From JAHEFT01 sp963766195 (GTDB taxonomy: Bacteria; Pseudomonadota; Gammaproteobacteria; Xanthomonadales; SZUA-36): a DNA stretch of 64,000 nt. Where the stretch lies: the NCBI GenBank assembly GCA_963766195.1, contig CAVXYY010000018.1, forward strand, positions 62,001 through 126,000. The letters are read 5' to 3'. This document shows, piece after piece, positions 54,074 to 62,497 of the stretch. Under the pieces are notes generated by a model that saw nothing but the letters and a program-made list of their open reading frames with translations, ran no database searches and had not been told where the DNA came from. Each line of letters starts with the position of its first letter. Position 1 is the first letter of the stretch. A program made the position numbers and the translations under genes.

Positions 54074-54818
54074 GCACCGGCGCATCAAGCCGGTCGCGCA
54101 TGAGTTCAGCTACCGGATGTTCATGATGTATCTCGATCTGGCCGAGCTTCCGGAAGTTTTCCAGGGACGCTGGCTCTGGTCCTCTCGCAGGCCGGCACTG
54201 GCCCGGTTCCGTCGCGAAGACCACCTCGGTGATCCTGCCGTGCCACTTGCAGACGCTGTCCGGGATCTTGTCCGCGTTAAAACAGGGCAACGCCCTTCCG
54301 GGCCGATCCGGTTACTGACCCAGTTGAGCTATTTTGGGTACGTTTTTAATCCGGTGAGCTTTTATTATTGTTATAACGCGGACGACACCGAATTGGAGAC
54401 CATCGTGGCCGAGGTGAATAACACCCCCTGGGGTGAAAGGCACTGCTACGTGCTGTCACCGGACATGAATCAGGGTGTCGCCGGCCACAAGCGCTATTTT
54501 CCGCCGAAAGAGATGCACGTGTCGCCATTCATGCCAATGGACATCGACTATGACTGGCGTTTCAATACACCCAATGAAGAATTAACGGCGCACATGGAGA
54601 ATGCTCGCGAGGGGTGCAAGATATTTGACGCTACGATCGTGCTGCAGCGGGAGGAAATCAGTGGCCGCTCCCTGGCGCGCGTGCTATTTACTTTTCCCTT
54701 GATGACCGTAAAAATAATCCTGGCCATCCATTGGCAGGCTCTGAAGCTCTGGGGCAAGGGCGTCCCGGTGCATGATCATCCCGCTAAAGGCAAACCCGGA
54801 CTGGAGAGTGCAGGATGA
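54042..54818 (+). CDS. DUF1365 protein
   Basis: 258 residues from ATG 54042. YAGRVRHRRIKPVAHEFSYR and LTQLSYFGYVFNPVSFYYCY are the hallmark DUF1365 segments. Conserved H186-type residues (KEMHVSPFMPMD, YDWRF) follow. There is a single hydrophobic stretch near the end. The family is always linked to flavin amine oxidases and CFA synthases. It may be the oxygen-inserting step of the same lipid pathway. Its stop overlaps the CFA synthase start (ATGA). Confidence 0.88.
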   Translation: MKSAIYAGRVRHRRIKPVAHEFSYRMFMMYLDLAELPEVFQGRWLWSSRRPALARFRREDHLGDPAVPLADAVRDLVRVKTGQRPSGPIRLLTQLSYFGYVFNPVSFYYCYNADDTELETIVAEVNNTPWGERHCYVLSPDMNQGVAGHKRYFPPKEMHVSPFMPMDIDYDWRFNTPNEELTAHMENAREGCKIFDATIVLQREEISGRSLARVLFTFPLMTVKIILAIHWQALKLWGKGVPVHDHPAKGKPGLESAG

Positions 54819-56077
54819 AGTCTGTTTCGCTTTCGTCGCCACGCCACCTTGCAGGCACCGTCAAGCCGACCATGCTGGATAACCTGGCCCGCCGTTCGGT
54901 GCGGCGGCAGCTTGAAAAACTGGACACCGGCTCACTCAGCCTGGTCGATGGGGCGCAGGAGCTTCGATTCGGGCCGGCCAACCCTTCCGGGGTCAGCGCG
55001 CACCTTCGGGTAAAAGATCCGAGGTTCTACAGCGAAATCGCATTCGGCGGGTCAATCGGTGGCGGTGAAGCCTACATGCACGGCTACTGGGACTGCGACG
55101 ACCTGGTGTCCGTAGTCCGCCTGCTGTTACAAAACCGGCATGTGCTGGATGGCATGGAAAAAGGCATTGCTCGTGTGACCGAACCGCTGCAAAAACTGTT
55201 TCACTGGGTCAATCGAAATACGCACGAGGGAGCGCGCCGGAATATCTCTGCGCACTACGACCTGGGTAATGAATTCTTCGCCTTGTGGCTGGACGAAACA
55301 ATGATGTATTCGGCAGCCATTTTCGAAAATCAGCAAACCAGTCTGCACGATGCTCAAATCGCGCGCATGAAGCATATCTGTGAGCGTTTACAGCTCAAGC
55401 CCGATGAGCACCTCGTGGAAATTGGCACGGGCTGGGGAAGTTTTGCCCTCTATGCGGCGCAAAACTACGGTTGCCGGGTCACCACCACGACCATTTCGCG
55501 CGAACAGTACGAGAAAGCCAAAGAGCGGGTCGCGCAAGCCGGCCTGGAAGACCGCATTTCTGTGCTGTTCGAGGATTTCCGGAATCTCGAAGGTCAATAC
55601 GACAAGCTGGTTTCGATAGAAATGATCGAGGCAATCGATCATGCCTTGTTTGATACGTATTTCAGCAAGTGCAGCCAATTGTTAAAAGCGGATGGCGTCA
55701 TGCTGATCCAGGCGATCACCATCGCGGACCAGCGTTACGAGGAATATCGCAGATCGATCGACTTCATCCAGCGCTACATATTCCCCGGCAGCGGGCTGCC
55801 GTCATCGGCCGTTATGACCGATTGCGTCGCCCGCATGACCGACATGCGCCTGCTGGGCATCGAAGACATTGGTCTGCACTACGCCACGACGCTGAACCAC
55901 TGGCGCAAAAACTTTTTCGCGCAGATCGACGAGGTCAGGCAGCAGGGCTTTTCGGAAGCGTTTATCCGGATGTGGGAATACTATCTTTGCTATTGTGAAG
56001 GTGCTTTTCTGGAGCGCGCAATTTCCGATGTGCAGATCCTGTTCGCCAAGCCCGAAAGCCGGTTGAAAACCCTTTAG
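54815..56077 (+). CDS. cfa: Cyclopropane-fatty-acyl-phospholipid synthase family protein
   Basis: 420 residues with the full two-domain CFA form. N-terminal lipid-binding domain about 1-125 (EAYMHGYWDCDDL). ISAHYDLGNEFFALWLD near 148-164, SAM motif VEIGTGWGSFALYAA near 207, FDTYFSKCSQLLKADG, and the C-terminal YYLCYCEGAFLERAI. It methylates cis double bonds of membrane phospholipids; a cyclopropane or a methyl branch product cannot be told by eye. This is the second such methyltransferase of the operon. Confidence 0.92.
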   Translation: MKSVSLSSPRHLAGTVKPTMLDNLARRSVRRQLEKLDTGSLSLVDGAQELRFGPANPSGVSAHLRVKDPRFYSEIAFGGSIGGGEAYMHGYWDCDDLVSVVRLLLQNRHVLDGMEKGIARVTEPLQKLFHWVNRNTHEGARRNISAHYDLGNEFFALWLDETMMYSAAIFENQQTSLHDAQIARMKHICERLQLKPDEHLVEIGTGWGSFALYAAQNYGCRVTTTTISREQYEKAKERVAQAGLEDRISVLFEDFRNLEGQYDKLVSIEMIEAIDHALFDTYFSKCSQLLKADGVMLIQAITIADQRYEEYRRSIDFIQRYIFPGSGLPSSAVMTDCVARMTDMRLLGIEDIGLHYATTLNHWRKNFFAQIDEVRQQGFSEAFIRMWEYYLCYCEGAFLERAISDVQILFAKPESRLKTL

Positions 56078-56087
56078 GAGAAGGCCC

Positions 56088-56594
56088 TTGAGTTCCCGCA
56101 TGGTCGTCGTGAAGGACCGGATGCAATCCGGTTACCATTACCTGTGCACGGAACCCGAGGGTCGGAACTTCCACCCGGAATTCAAACCGGAGCTGACCCC
56201 GGCGCAAATGCTCGAGATGGGCGTTTTCGGTGGAAAATACCTGACCGACTGCCAGCAGGAGTTTCCCGCTGAGTGGTTTCAGAAGGCCAAGCTGAGCCCG
56301 GAGAAAGCAAACCACCGCCTCAATTTCTTCGGGGTCCATGCCTCCAAGCCCCTGGCTTACTGGATCGAAAAAGGCTGGATCTGGCCGGAAGATCCGCGGG
56401 GCTGGTTTCAGTGGTACTGCCGTTATTACATGGGCCGCCGTTGTGACGACGATGCCCGGCAGATCGGGCGCTGGAAAGCCATGACAAGGCACATTGCACA
56501 GCTTCGCAAGAACTGCATCAAGGGTGATTTGCTGTGCCGGCCCAGGCAACGCCAGGCCCTGCTCCACTGGGCCTACGATTCGCGCAAGTTTTGA
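56088..56594 (+). CDS. Conserved hypothetical protein
   Basis: 168 residues. Starts at TTG with AGGAGAAGG upstream; the next ATG (56100) lies close and is also possible. Rich in aromatic and charged residues, with motifs MGVFGGKYLTDC (residues 44-55), FFGVHASKPL and WFQWYCRYYMGRR. No signal peptide or membrane helix. I do not recognise a characterised relative. Placement 10 bp after cfa suggests it belongs to the operon. Confidence 0.75.
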   Translation: MSSRMVVVKDRMQSGYHYLCTEPEGRNFHPEFKPELTPAQMLEMGVFGGKYLTDCQQEFPAEWFQKAKLSPEKANHRLNFFGVHASKPLAYWIEKGWIWPEDPRGWFQWYCRYYMGRRCDDDARQIGRWKAMTRHIAQLRKNCIKGDLLCRPRQRQALLHWAYDSRKF

Positions 56595-56624
56595 TCAGCG
56601 CAACAAACTACCTGAGGTAAAAAA

Positions 56625-57245
56625 ATGAAGAAAGGGCTGATGGCTTTGGCTTTTGGAACGCTTGCAATTGTGGCTGAAAGACTTCCTGCAATTGAGGAAG
56701 CAGAGTACCTGGTCGTTCAGAAATCCGGGGATATCGAGCTGCGTGATTACTCGCCATCCATCGTGGCTGAAACGCTGGTCAAGGATGATTTTGAAGACGC
56801 CGGCAGCAAGGCGTTCAAAAAATTGTTCAAGTACATCTCAGGTGCAAACACGGCGCAGGACAAAATTGCGATGACCTCGCCGGTGGCACAGGAAAAACGC
56901 CCGGAAAAAATCGCAATGACCTCACCTGTCGGCCAGCGGGCGGCAACAGAGGGTTGGGCGGTGAGTTTCATGATGCCAGCGAGCTACACAATGGACACGA
57001 TCCCCAGCCCAACAGACCCGCAGGTTGTGATCCGTGAAATTCCGGCCTATCGCGCGGCTGTTATTCAGTACTCGGGTCGCTGGACCGAAAAAAATTTCCA
57101 GGAACACCTCGCGCTTCTCCAGGACTGGATGGTGAAAAGTGAGATACGGGCAGCCGGAGAGCCGGTATGGGCCCGATACGATCCACCCTTCAAGCCTTGG
57201 TTCATGCGGCGCAACGAAATCCTGATTCCCGTTCAACAGCAGTGA
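56625..57245 (+). CDS. SOUL-family heme-binding protein, last gene of the light operon
   Basis: 206 residues. A weak signal/anchor (1-18) is followed by EEAEYLVVQKSGDIELRDYSPSIVAETLV, the SOUL/HBP start, and a central IAMTSPV motif that occurs twice (about residues 81-87 and 95-101). The C-terminal RRNEILIPV ends the fold. SOUL proteins bind heme or tetrapyrroles. Together with a B12 photoreceptor this could link tetrapyrrole handling to light stress. A GAGG site precedes the ATG. Confidence 0.88.
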   Translation: MKKGLMALAFGTLAIVAERLPAIEEAEYLVVQKSGDIELRDYSPSIVAETLVKDDFEDAGSKAFKKLFKYISGANTAQDKIAMTSPVAQEKRPEKIAMTSPVGQRAATEGWAVSFMMPASYTMDTIPSPTDPQVVIREIPAYRAAVIQYSGRWTEKNFQEHLALLQDWMVKSEIRAAGEPVWARYDPPFKPWFMRRNEILIPVQQQ

Positions 57246-57281
57246 GACTCTGAAGCAGGCGCCGGCCTTGGTGGAGCGCCT

Positions 57282-57306
57282 GTAGGAGCGGCCCATGGCC
57301 GCGATT
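57282..57306 (+). repeat. REP-like palindrome, copy 6
   Basis: GTAGGAGCGGCCCATGGCCGCGATT, identical in its core to the copies at 35472 and 37284. It lies 37 bp after the SOUL gene and is followed by a second hairpin, ACCCGG-N7-CCGGGT (57318-57336), with no U-tract. Confidence 0.75.
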
Positions 57307-57942
57307 GAGAACTCCAAACCCGGTAAGAAACCGGGTGTCTGTCGGCGGGACAAGCGCGAGACTCCCTGGCCGCTTTTCAGCTGTTCCGGACAGCTAAAAG
57401 TCCCGACAACGGCCCCCGGTCAGTCACCTGTTCTTGTTGCCGCCGGTCAACATTGCGCTCTATTTACAATATAGCGGACTTGTGACAATCTACTCGCGCG
57501 TTGGGCCCTGCGGCCCGGTCGAGGTTATCGGCGATGCAAATCAAATTGGCGGTTTCCGTTCGCGGGCATCGGTTTTTTGGTGCCTTGGCGGGAATGCTTG
57601 CCTTGTTTTCCCTGGTCCCCTCACCCATTTTTGCCTCCGCAAAATCACCGGCTGACACCGTCCATCTGGTTCCCCCAAAAGCCAGACATCTCAGCGCTTC
57701 CCGGGGTATGTTCGAAACCGAATTTGAATACTCGTACGGCGCTGATTTGGCCGCCGGTAATTTCACCCCCGAGTTCCCCCACTGATTGAACGCTGAATTT
57801 CTCGTCGCTGCCAGGCAGACGGCGTTACACCCATCCCGGCGACGACAGATCGAAACCGCGCCTTGTTCGGCGCGCCACCCTGACGGAACACCGCGTTTGC
57901 GTTCCGATCGAGGCCACCCCCTGACCGCTTGAGGATAAGTTC
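57307..57942 (+). other. Gene-poor gap between the light operon and the exported-protein cluster
   Basis: Apart from a doubtful exported small ORF at 57534-57785 I see no gene. Short AT-rich parts (57470-57485, TTTACAATATAG) might hold a promoter for what follows. A pseudogene remnant is possible because several short frames open and close here. Confidence 0.4.
57534..57785 (+). CDS. Possible small exported protein
   Basis: 83 residues from ATG 57534. The first 37 residues look like a real signal peptide (RGHRFFGALAGMLALFSLV, cut IFA|SA). The mature part of about 45 residues ends abruptly after NFTPEFPH and matches nothing I know. It may be a truncated exported protein. There is no good ribosome site. 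Confidence 0.3.
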   Translation: MQIKLAVSVRGHRFFGALAGMLALFSLVPSPIFASAKSPADTVHLVPPKARHLSASRGMFETEFEYSYGADLAAGNFTPEFPH

Positions 57943-58605
57943 ATGAAGTTTCATACGTTTGGCCAGACTACCCTGTTCACGATTTGCCTGACCCTGATCG
58001 GCCTTGCACCTCACCCGGCGCAAGCGCAGCCCGCTTCATCAGTTGCCTACTCGGCGGACTTCGTATTCGAAACTGCTGACATGGCGCAAACCGGCCGGAT
58101 CTACGTGTCTGCGGGGAAGGAGCGGCGGGAGGCCCTGATGGAGGGAATCACCATGATCACCATCCGCCGCGAGGACCTGGGCAAGACCTGGATGCTCATG
58201 CCCGATGAACAGATGTACATGGAATTCGGTCACGGCCAGAAAAACCCCTCCGGCATGACGGCCGACAACCCTGCCGATTATGACGTGCAGATGACTGAGG
58301 TGGGCCCCGAAGTACTGGACGGCCTGGAAACCATCAAGCAAAAAGTCATCATGACCGCCAAGGACGGCAGCAAGATGGGTGGTTTCTGGTGGACGACCCC
58401 CGAGGGAATCACGATCAAGATGGATATGCTCGCCGTTGATGAAGGGGAAAAGATGCGCCTCAAACAAGTGTTGAGCAACGTGGTGATTGGCGAACCCGAA
58501 CCCGCCCTGTTCGAGATCCCGGCCGGCTACGAAAACATGATGATGGGCATGGGTATGGGCATGGGTATGGCGATGCAGATGCCCGGCCTGCCGAAGCGCA
58601 ACTGA
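57943..58605 (+). CDS. Exported DUF4412-like protein with Met-rich tail
   Basis: 220 residues. Signal peptide about 1-29 (cut AQA|QPA). The mature part resembles lipoprotein-sorting/DUF4412 folds (ADFVFETADMAQTGRIYV, LGKTWMLMPDEQMYMEF). The last 25 residues contain a run of Met-Gly pairs followed by MAMQMPG. The Met-rich tail could bind copper(I) or be disordered. A GAGGA site precedes the ATG. First of five exported proteins in a row. Confidence 0.75.
   Translation: MKFHTFGQTTLFTICLTLIGLAPHPAQAQPASSVAYSADFVFETADMAQTGRIYVSAGKERREALMEGITMITIRREDLGKTWMLMPDEQMYMEFGHGQKNPSGMTADNPADYDVQMTEVGPEVLDGLETIKQKVIMTAKDGSKMGGFWWTTPEGITIKMDMLAVDEGEKMRLKQVLSNVVIGEPEPALFEIPAGYENMMMGMGMGMGMAMQMPGLPKRN
58543..58566 (+). 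repeat. 12-bp tandem repeat coding the Met-Gly run
   Basis: ATGGGCATGGGT occurs twice in tandem (58543-58554, 58555-58566), flanked by partial units. It can slip during replication and change the Met-Gly run without breaking the frame. Confidence 0.6.
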
Positions 58606-58617
58606 GGCGGTAGCGTG

Positions 58618-59514
58618 ATGCACAAGATGAGATTACCCCTGGCGCTCGGCCTGGCGCTGCTGGCCGCGACCCCGTTGTGGGCCGATGATGTTTGTTCACC
58701 TGAAGAACGCCGCGCTGGCGATGCCGCGTTGTCGCGCGCCCAGGCGGCTGAAAACTCGGGTGACCTGGTAACCGCGTTGAAACTGGCGAACAGTTACGAA
58801 GTAAAGGGCTGCGGCGATCAAAAGACCTCAGAAGCCCTGGTGCGGCGTGTCAACGAGAAACTGGGCCGGAAGGCCGAGGCGGATGGTGACCTGAAAGCGG
58901 CATTCAACTACTTCAATGCGGGCGGCTTTCCCGATGACGCGCGCCGGGTCGGCCTCAAGCAGCTGGCCGCTGCGCCCGGAAATTTCCAGCTTTCTTCCGA
59001 CCTGATGTCGTTCATGCAGGAAAACGGCTTTGCTGAAGGTGTTGCGGCAGTGCGTGAGAACGCGCGGCAGCAGGCTCAGGAGCTCTTGTCCGAGGAAGAG
59101 CGCACTTTTGCAGTACGGAATCCGCAAAAGGATCTGCTGGAGAAAGCGCAAAAATGGCTGCAGCTGGCCGGCGAGCCGGTGGCGCCGGTCGAAGCACGGG
59201 CCTTGCAGCGCGCGGATGGCTACCTGGCGCTGGACTACGCGTTTGCCTTGCAGCAGGCGATGGAGTACTACGAGCTTGCCGGTCGTGCAGACAAAATCGA
59301 AGCAGTGCGTGCCAAGGCGCGCCGGCTGGCCGATCAACTGGCCGGGGGTGAAAACTGGGCGGCCGCAGTCGAGCTGTACCAGATCGCGGGCGATTCGGAG
59401 CGGGCAGACGAATTGGTTGTCCGGCGCGAAGCCAGCGCGGCTGAAACGGAAGCAGCGCGCAAGGAGGAGTTCCAGAAGGAACAGGACGACCTGGAAAAGG
59501 AACTCGATTTTTAG
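58618..59514 (+). CDS. Exported helical repeat protein
   Basis: 298 residues from ATG 58618 (GAGGCGG about 9 bp upstream); GTG 58615 is the alternative. Signal peptide about 1-22 (cut LWA|DD). The rest is helical with Ala-rich TPR/Sel1-like units (AFNYFNAGGFPDDARRVGL, ALQQAMEYYELAGRADKI, AVELYQIAGDSERADEL). It ends in a highly charged coiled coil (about 272-298). A single pair of Cys sits near residues 27 and 65. Function unknown. Confidence 0.7.
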   Translation: MHKMRLPLALGLALLAATPLWADDVCSPEERRAGDAALSRAQAAENSGDLVTALKLANSYEVKGCGDQKTSEALVRRVNEKLGRKAEADGDLKAAFNYFNAGGFPDDARRVGLKQLAAAPGNFQLSSDLMSFMQENGFAEGVAAVRENARQQAQELLSEEERTFAVRNPQKDLLEKAQKWLQLAGEPVAPVEARALQRADGYLALDYAFALQQAMEYYELAGRADKIEAVRAKARRLADQLAGGENWAAAVELYQIAGDSERADELVVRREASAAETEAARKEEFQKEQDDLEKELDF

Positions 59515-59625
59515 GCAAAGCACCGCCGTGTATTCCCCCGATTGCCCGGCGAACACCGAGCATGAAAAAGCCAACCTGGCTTCGAGCCGGCGTTTTGGCA
59601 ATTGTTGTAACCCGAGGATTTCAAA

Positions 59626-60282
59626 ATGAATTTCAGACTTTATGTTCCGAACCGTTTCAGCCCAGCTATCGTGCTGCTGGCCGCCATCACCCTTCTGCCG
59701 TTGCAGGCTGCCGCAGACGACAAGGTGCCAGCCTCATTAGCTGCCCTGTTGCCCGCAGGGGCTGAGCTCACGTCCCAATCCTGGGGTGTTGACGAAGATG
59801 AAGAATTCGGAGACAGCTTCAATGGGGGCATGTACGCGGACTTTCCCGGCAAATATCCATCCTGTTCCTGGAGCCTGTACAAGTCGAGGATAACGGTCGA
59901 AATCCAAGGCCGAAAGTTGGATAAAAACACATTTTGGCTGGAGAATGCCGCTGAAACCTATGAATCCGATTACGAAGCTTCTGGCCAATCGATGGCCGAA
60001 GACCTGGCCAGGTCATACAAAAACAATGACACTTTGAAGTCCATGGGCGCCGTGCAGGAAGAGCAGTTTCTCAGCGGCCGTATTGCCTATATCGAATGGA
60101 CTGAAGACTGCGACCGACATCCCAACGGCACGAAAGCCAAGCTCAAGGGGAGCGCCCTCCGAGACGCCACCATCCTGACTTTTAACCTGGAGCTGAGCGC
60201 AACAGCTGCCGAGGCGCGCACGATGGCGCTCGAGATTCTCAGCAAGTTCGAGCAACTGGATATCAACGCGCTCTTCGAGTAA
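59626..60282 (+). CDS. Exported protein of unknown function
   Basis: 218 residues. Signal peptide about 1-31 (cut AAA|DD). An acidic patch DEDEEFGDSF near 55 and two Cys (about 85 and 164) that may pair. The final third is helical. No family recognised. GAGG lies 9 bp before the ATG. The 111 bp before it hold no clear feature. Confidence 0.65.
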   Translation: MNFRLYVPNRFSPAIVLLAAITLLPLQAAADDKVPASLAALLPAGAELTSQSWGVDEDEEFGDSFNGGMYADFPGKYPSCSWSLYKSRITVEIQGRKLDKNTFWLENAAETYESDYEASGQSMAEDLARSYKNNDTLKSMGAVQEEQFLSGRIAYIEWTEDCDRHPNGTKAKLKGSALRDATILTFNLELSATAAEARTMALEILSKFEQLDINALFE

Positions 60283-60335
60283 CTACCGCCCGGCAAACGA
60301 CCGCGATTCCCTTTGCCACATTGGACTGGTGCACC

Positions 60336-62477
60336 ATGAATAGCAAAATCATAGCTGGCCCAAAACTGTTATCCGGCCTGGCATTAACCCTGGTGCTCAC
60401 CGCCGGCTCTGCGACGGGAGCTGCAGACGAGACAGGAACGTTTTCCGGCACGGTGAAATTCAGCTCCACTCCCAGGACGGGCGAGGAGGGGATGGGGTTC
60501 ACCATCACCGACGGCACTGCCACCGTGACCTGGACCCTGGTGGAAGAGTTACCGGATGTGCGCACCTACACCGCCAGCGGCACCATCAGCGGCGGGCTGG
60601 CCCCGGAAATTGAATACGGTAACTGCAAGCCGGTGCCGGTAACGGGCGCGATTGCCTCCGGGGACAAGCTCGTCGTTTACACCGAGCGAGCCAACTGGAA
60701 TCCGGCCACTTACGCTTTCGCTCTCATGCTGGCCGATAACAACACCCCACTGACCACCACTTGCACAGACGAAGATGGCGACGAATTTCCGGTAACTTTC
60801 CCGAACACCCTCATGGTATCTGTGGGCCACAATTGCCTGCCTGACCTGACACCCAGGCCCGTTCCGTTCACTGATCCGGAAGTCCTGGAAGGCACCTTTG
60901 ACTGCCCCGGCAACAATTTTTTTACCGGCATCAGTGCAAAGTGGAGCTTCACCGGAAAGCTCGGGGATGTGATTCTCGAAATCACCCCCTCCGGGGGCTA
61001 TAAAAAGTGGCGCCCGAGTGCCGATAGGGACGGCGGCGATGGTGAACCGGTGGAATTCACCGCCACGCTCAAGACCAAGGATGGTGGCGTGCCGGAACAG
61101 CGCATCAAGGAGCTGGAATGGGAGTTGATGGAAACTTCCGCCGAGCCGGGCTTCACCATCAACTGGCCCCAGGTACCCGATAAAAACGAGCCTGATTTGT
61201 ATTTCAAAGACCAGCCTGCAACCACTCCAGGTGCGGTCCGCAGGGCGGTAGGCGAAACGGGACAGAAGGTTATCGTCACGTACTCTGACGACGGCAAGCT
61301 GAGCGACAGCATCGCCGTCCATCCGCGTGACTGGGGTGGCTGGAGCACACTGCAGGTGACTGCCGTGCTGAACGATGACCGGCGGGTCAGCGGCCGCCTG
61401 GCCGGTGCCTCGGAAGACGGGGTGCGCCTGCCCGACCGCGACCCGGGGCGCTACATCGCGCGCTCCTGGCTCAGCGATAAGGGGATCAGCGATGGTGACC
61501 GTTCCGACCTGGAAGACCAGCCGAAGGGGGATTCGAACAAGGGGGATGGCCTGACCCTGTACGAGGAATACCGCGGCTTCTATGTCAACGGTGAACGGGT
61601 CGAGGGCGATCCCAAGCTCAAGGAGATGTTCATCGTGAACGAAGGCGAGGAACCCGGTTCAGCCGGGACAGCGAACGGCGTCGCCGGGATCGCGCTTTTC
61701 CAGAAGCTCACCGGCCTGAAGGTGCACGGAACCTTCAAACGCGAGGAGATGGACGCAGACCGGGTGGTGAACCACAACGCCAGCGCCAGAACCCCCCGGC
61801 TCGGGCCACAGCACGCGGTGCTGATCAAGGTCGATCCGGAGCTGGCGGGGCAAGCCAATGCGTTTACGCCCGATGATCGCCCGAAAACACCCGGCGGCGT
61901 CAAGTACGTGGGCCTGCCCATAGACATCCTCTCGCGTCCAACCATGAACCCTGGGGTCAGCTACGCCGCCATCACGGTGGCTCACGAACTGCTGCACGCG
62001 GTTAACGTTTACCACCATGGAGAGGGCGATGAGGTGGTGTCCTGGTCGCACGACGCCGAAGGCAGATTGTTCGAGCAGAACACAGAAGAGCAGAAGGATG
62101 GCACCTATAAACTGGTCGGTAAACGTATTGAGATCCGAGCATTCCTGGAATCCGGCCAAGACGTCACCGCCAATGCCGATCCCGGTCTCCGCTTTCTCGG
62201 CCAGCGGCGTGGTCAGCACTCCGGGCATGAAAACTGCGTGATGCGCTACGACCTTGCCCGTGCCTCGGTTTCAATCGCAAACCCCACCAGTTACCGCTAT
62301 GTCTTCGGGGACACCAAGGATATGCAGGGCACCGGTCTGGACGATACTGCTCAAGGCACCGATTTCAATAAATTGGAAAGGGAACCACAATCGCGCTATG
62401 GGATGGCTGCACGGGGCCGGGGTAATTGCAAGGGCCAGATACTGGTCAACGACATGGTTCCACCACCCGCGCGTTAA
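60336..62477 (+). CDS. Secreted metzincin-like zinc protease, putative
   Basis: 713 residues from ATG 60336 (the frame also opens at TTG 60321). Signal peptide about 1-29 (cut ATG|AAD). Beta-rich N-terminal half, then acidic DGDRSDLEDQPKGDSNKGDGLTLYEEYRG (about 388-416), a calcium-binding-type loop like thrombospondin type 3 repeats. The catalytic site is HELLHAVNVYH: H550, E551, H554 and third ligand H560, the HExxHxxNxxH form in place of the metzincin HExxHxxGxxH. A Met-turn is not certain. Substrate unknown. Confidence 0.7.
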   Translation: MNSKIIAGPKLLSGLALTLVLTAGSATGAADETGTFSGTVKFSSTPRTGEEGMGFTITDGTATVTWTLVEELPDVRTYTASGTISGGLAPEIEYGNCKPVPVTGAIASGDKLVVYTERANWNPATYAFALMLADNNTPLTTTCTDEDGDEFPVTFPNTLMVSVGHNCLPDLTPRPVPFTDPEVLEGTFDCPGNNFFTGISAKWSFTGKLGDVILEITPSGGYKKWRPSADRDGGDGEPVEFTATLKTKDGGVPEQRIKELEWELMETSAEPGFTINWPQVPDKNEPDLYFKDQPATTPGAVRRAVGETGQKVIVTYSDDGKLSDSIAVHPRDWGGWSTLQVTAVLNDDRRVSGRLAGASEDGVRLPDRDPGRYIARSWLSDKGISDGDRSDLEDQPKGDSNKGDGLTLYEEYRGFYVNGERVEGDPKLKEMFIVNEGEEPGSAGTANGVAGIALFQKLTGLKVHGTFKREEMDADRVVNHNASARTPRLGPQHAVLIKVDPELAGQANAFTPDDRPKTPGGVKYVGLPIDILSRPTMNPGVSYAAITVAHELLHAVNVYHHGEGDEVVSWSHDAEGRLFEQNTEEQKDGTYKLVGKRIEIRAFLESGQDVTANADPGLRFLGQRRGQHSGHENCVMRYDLARASVSIANPTSYRYVFGDTKDMQGTGLDDTAQGTDFNKLEREPQSRYGMAARGRGNCKGQILVNDMVPPPAR

Positions 62478-62497
62478 TATCACAGGAGACCCTATCC

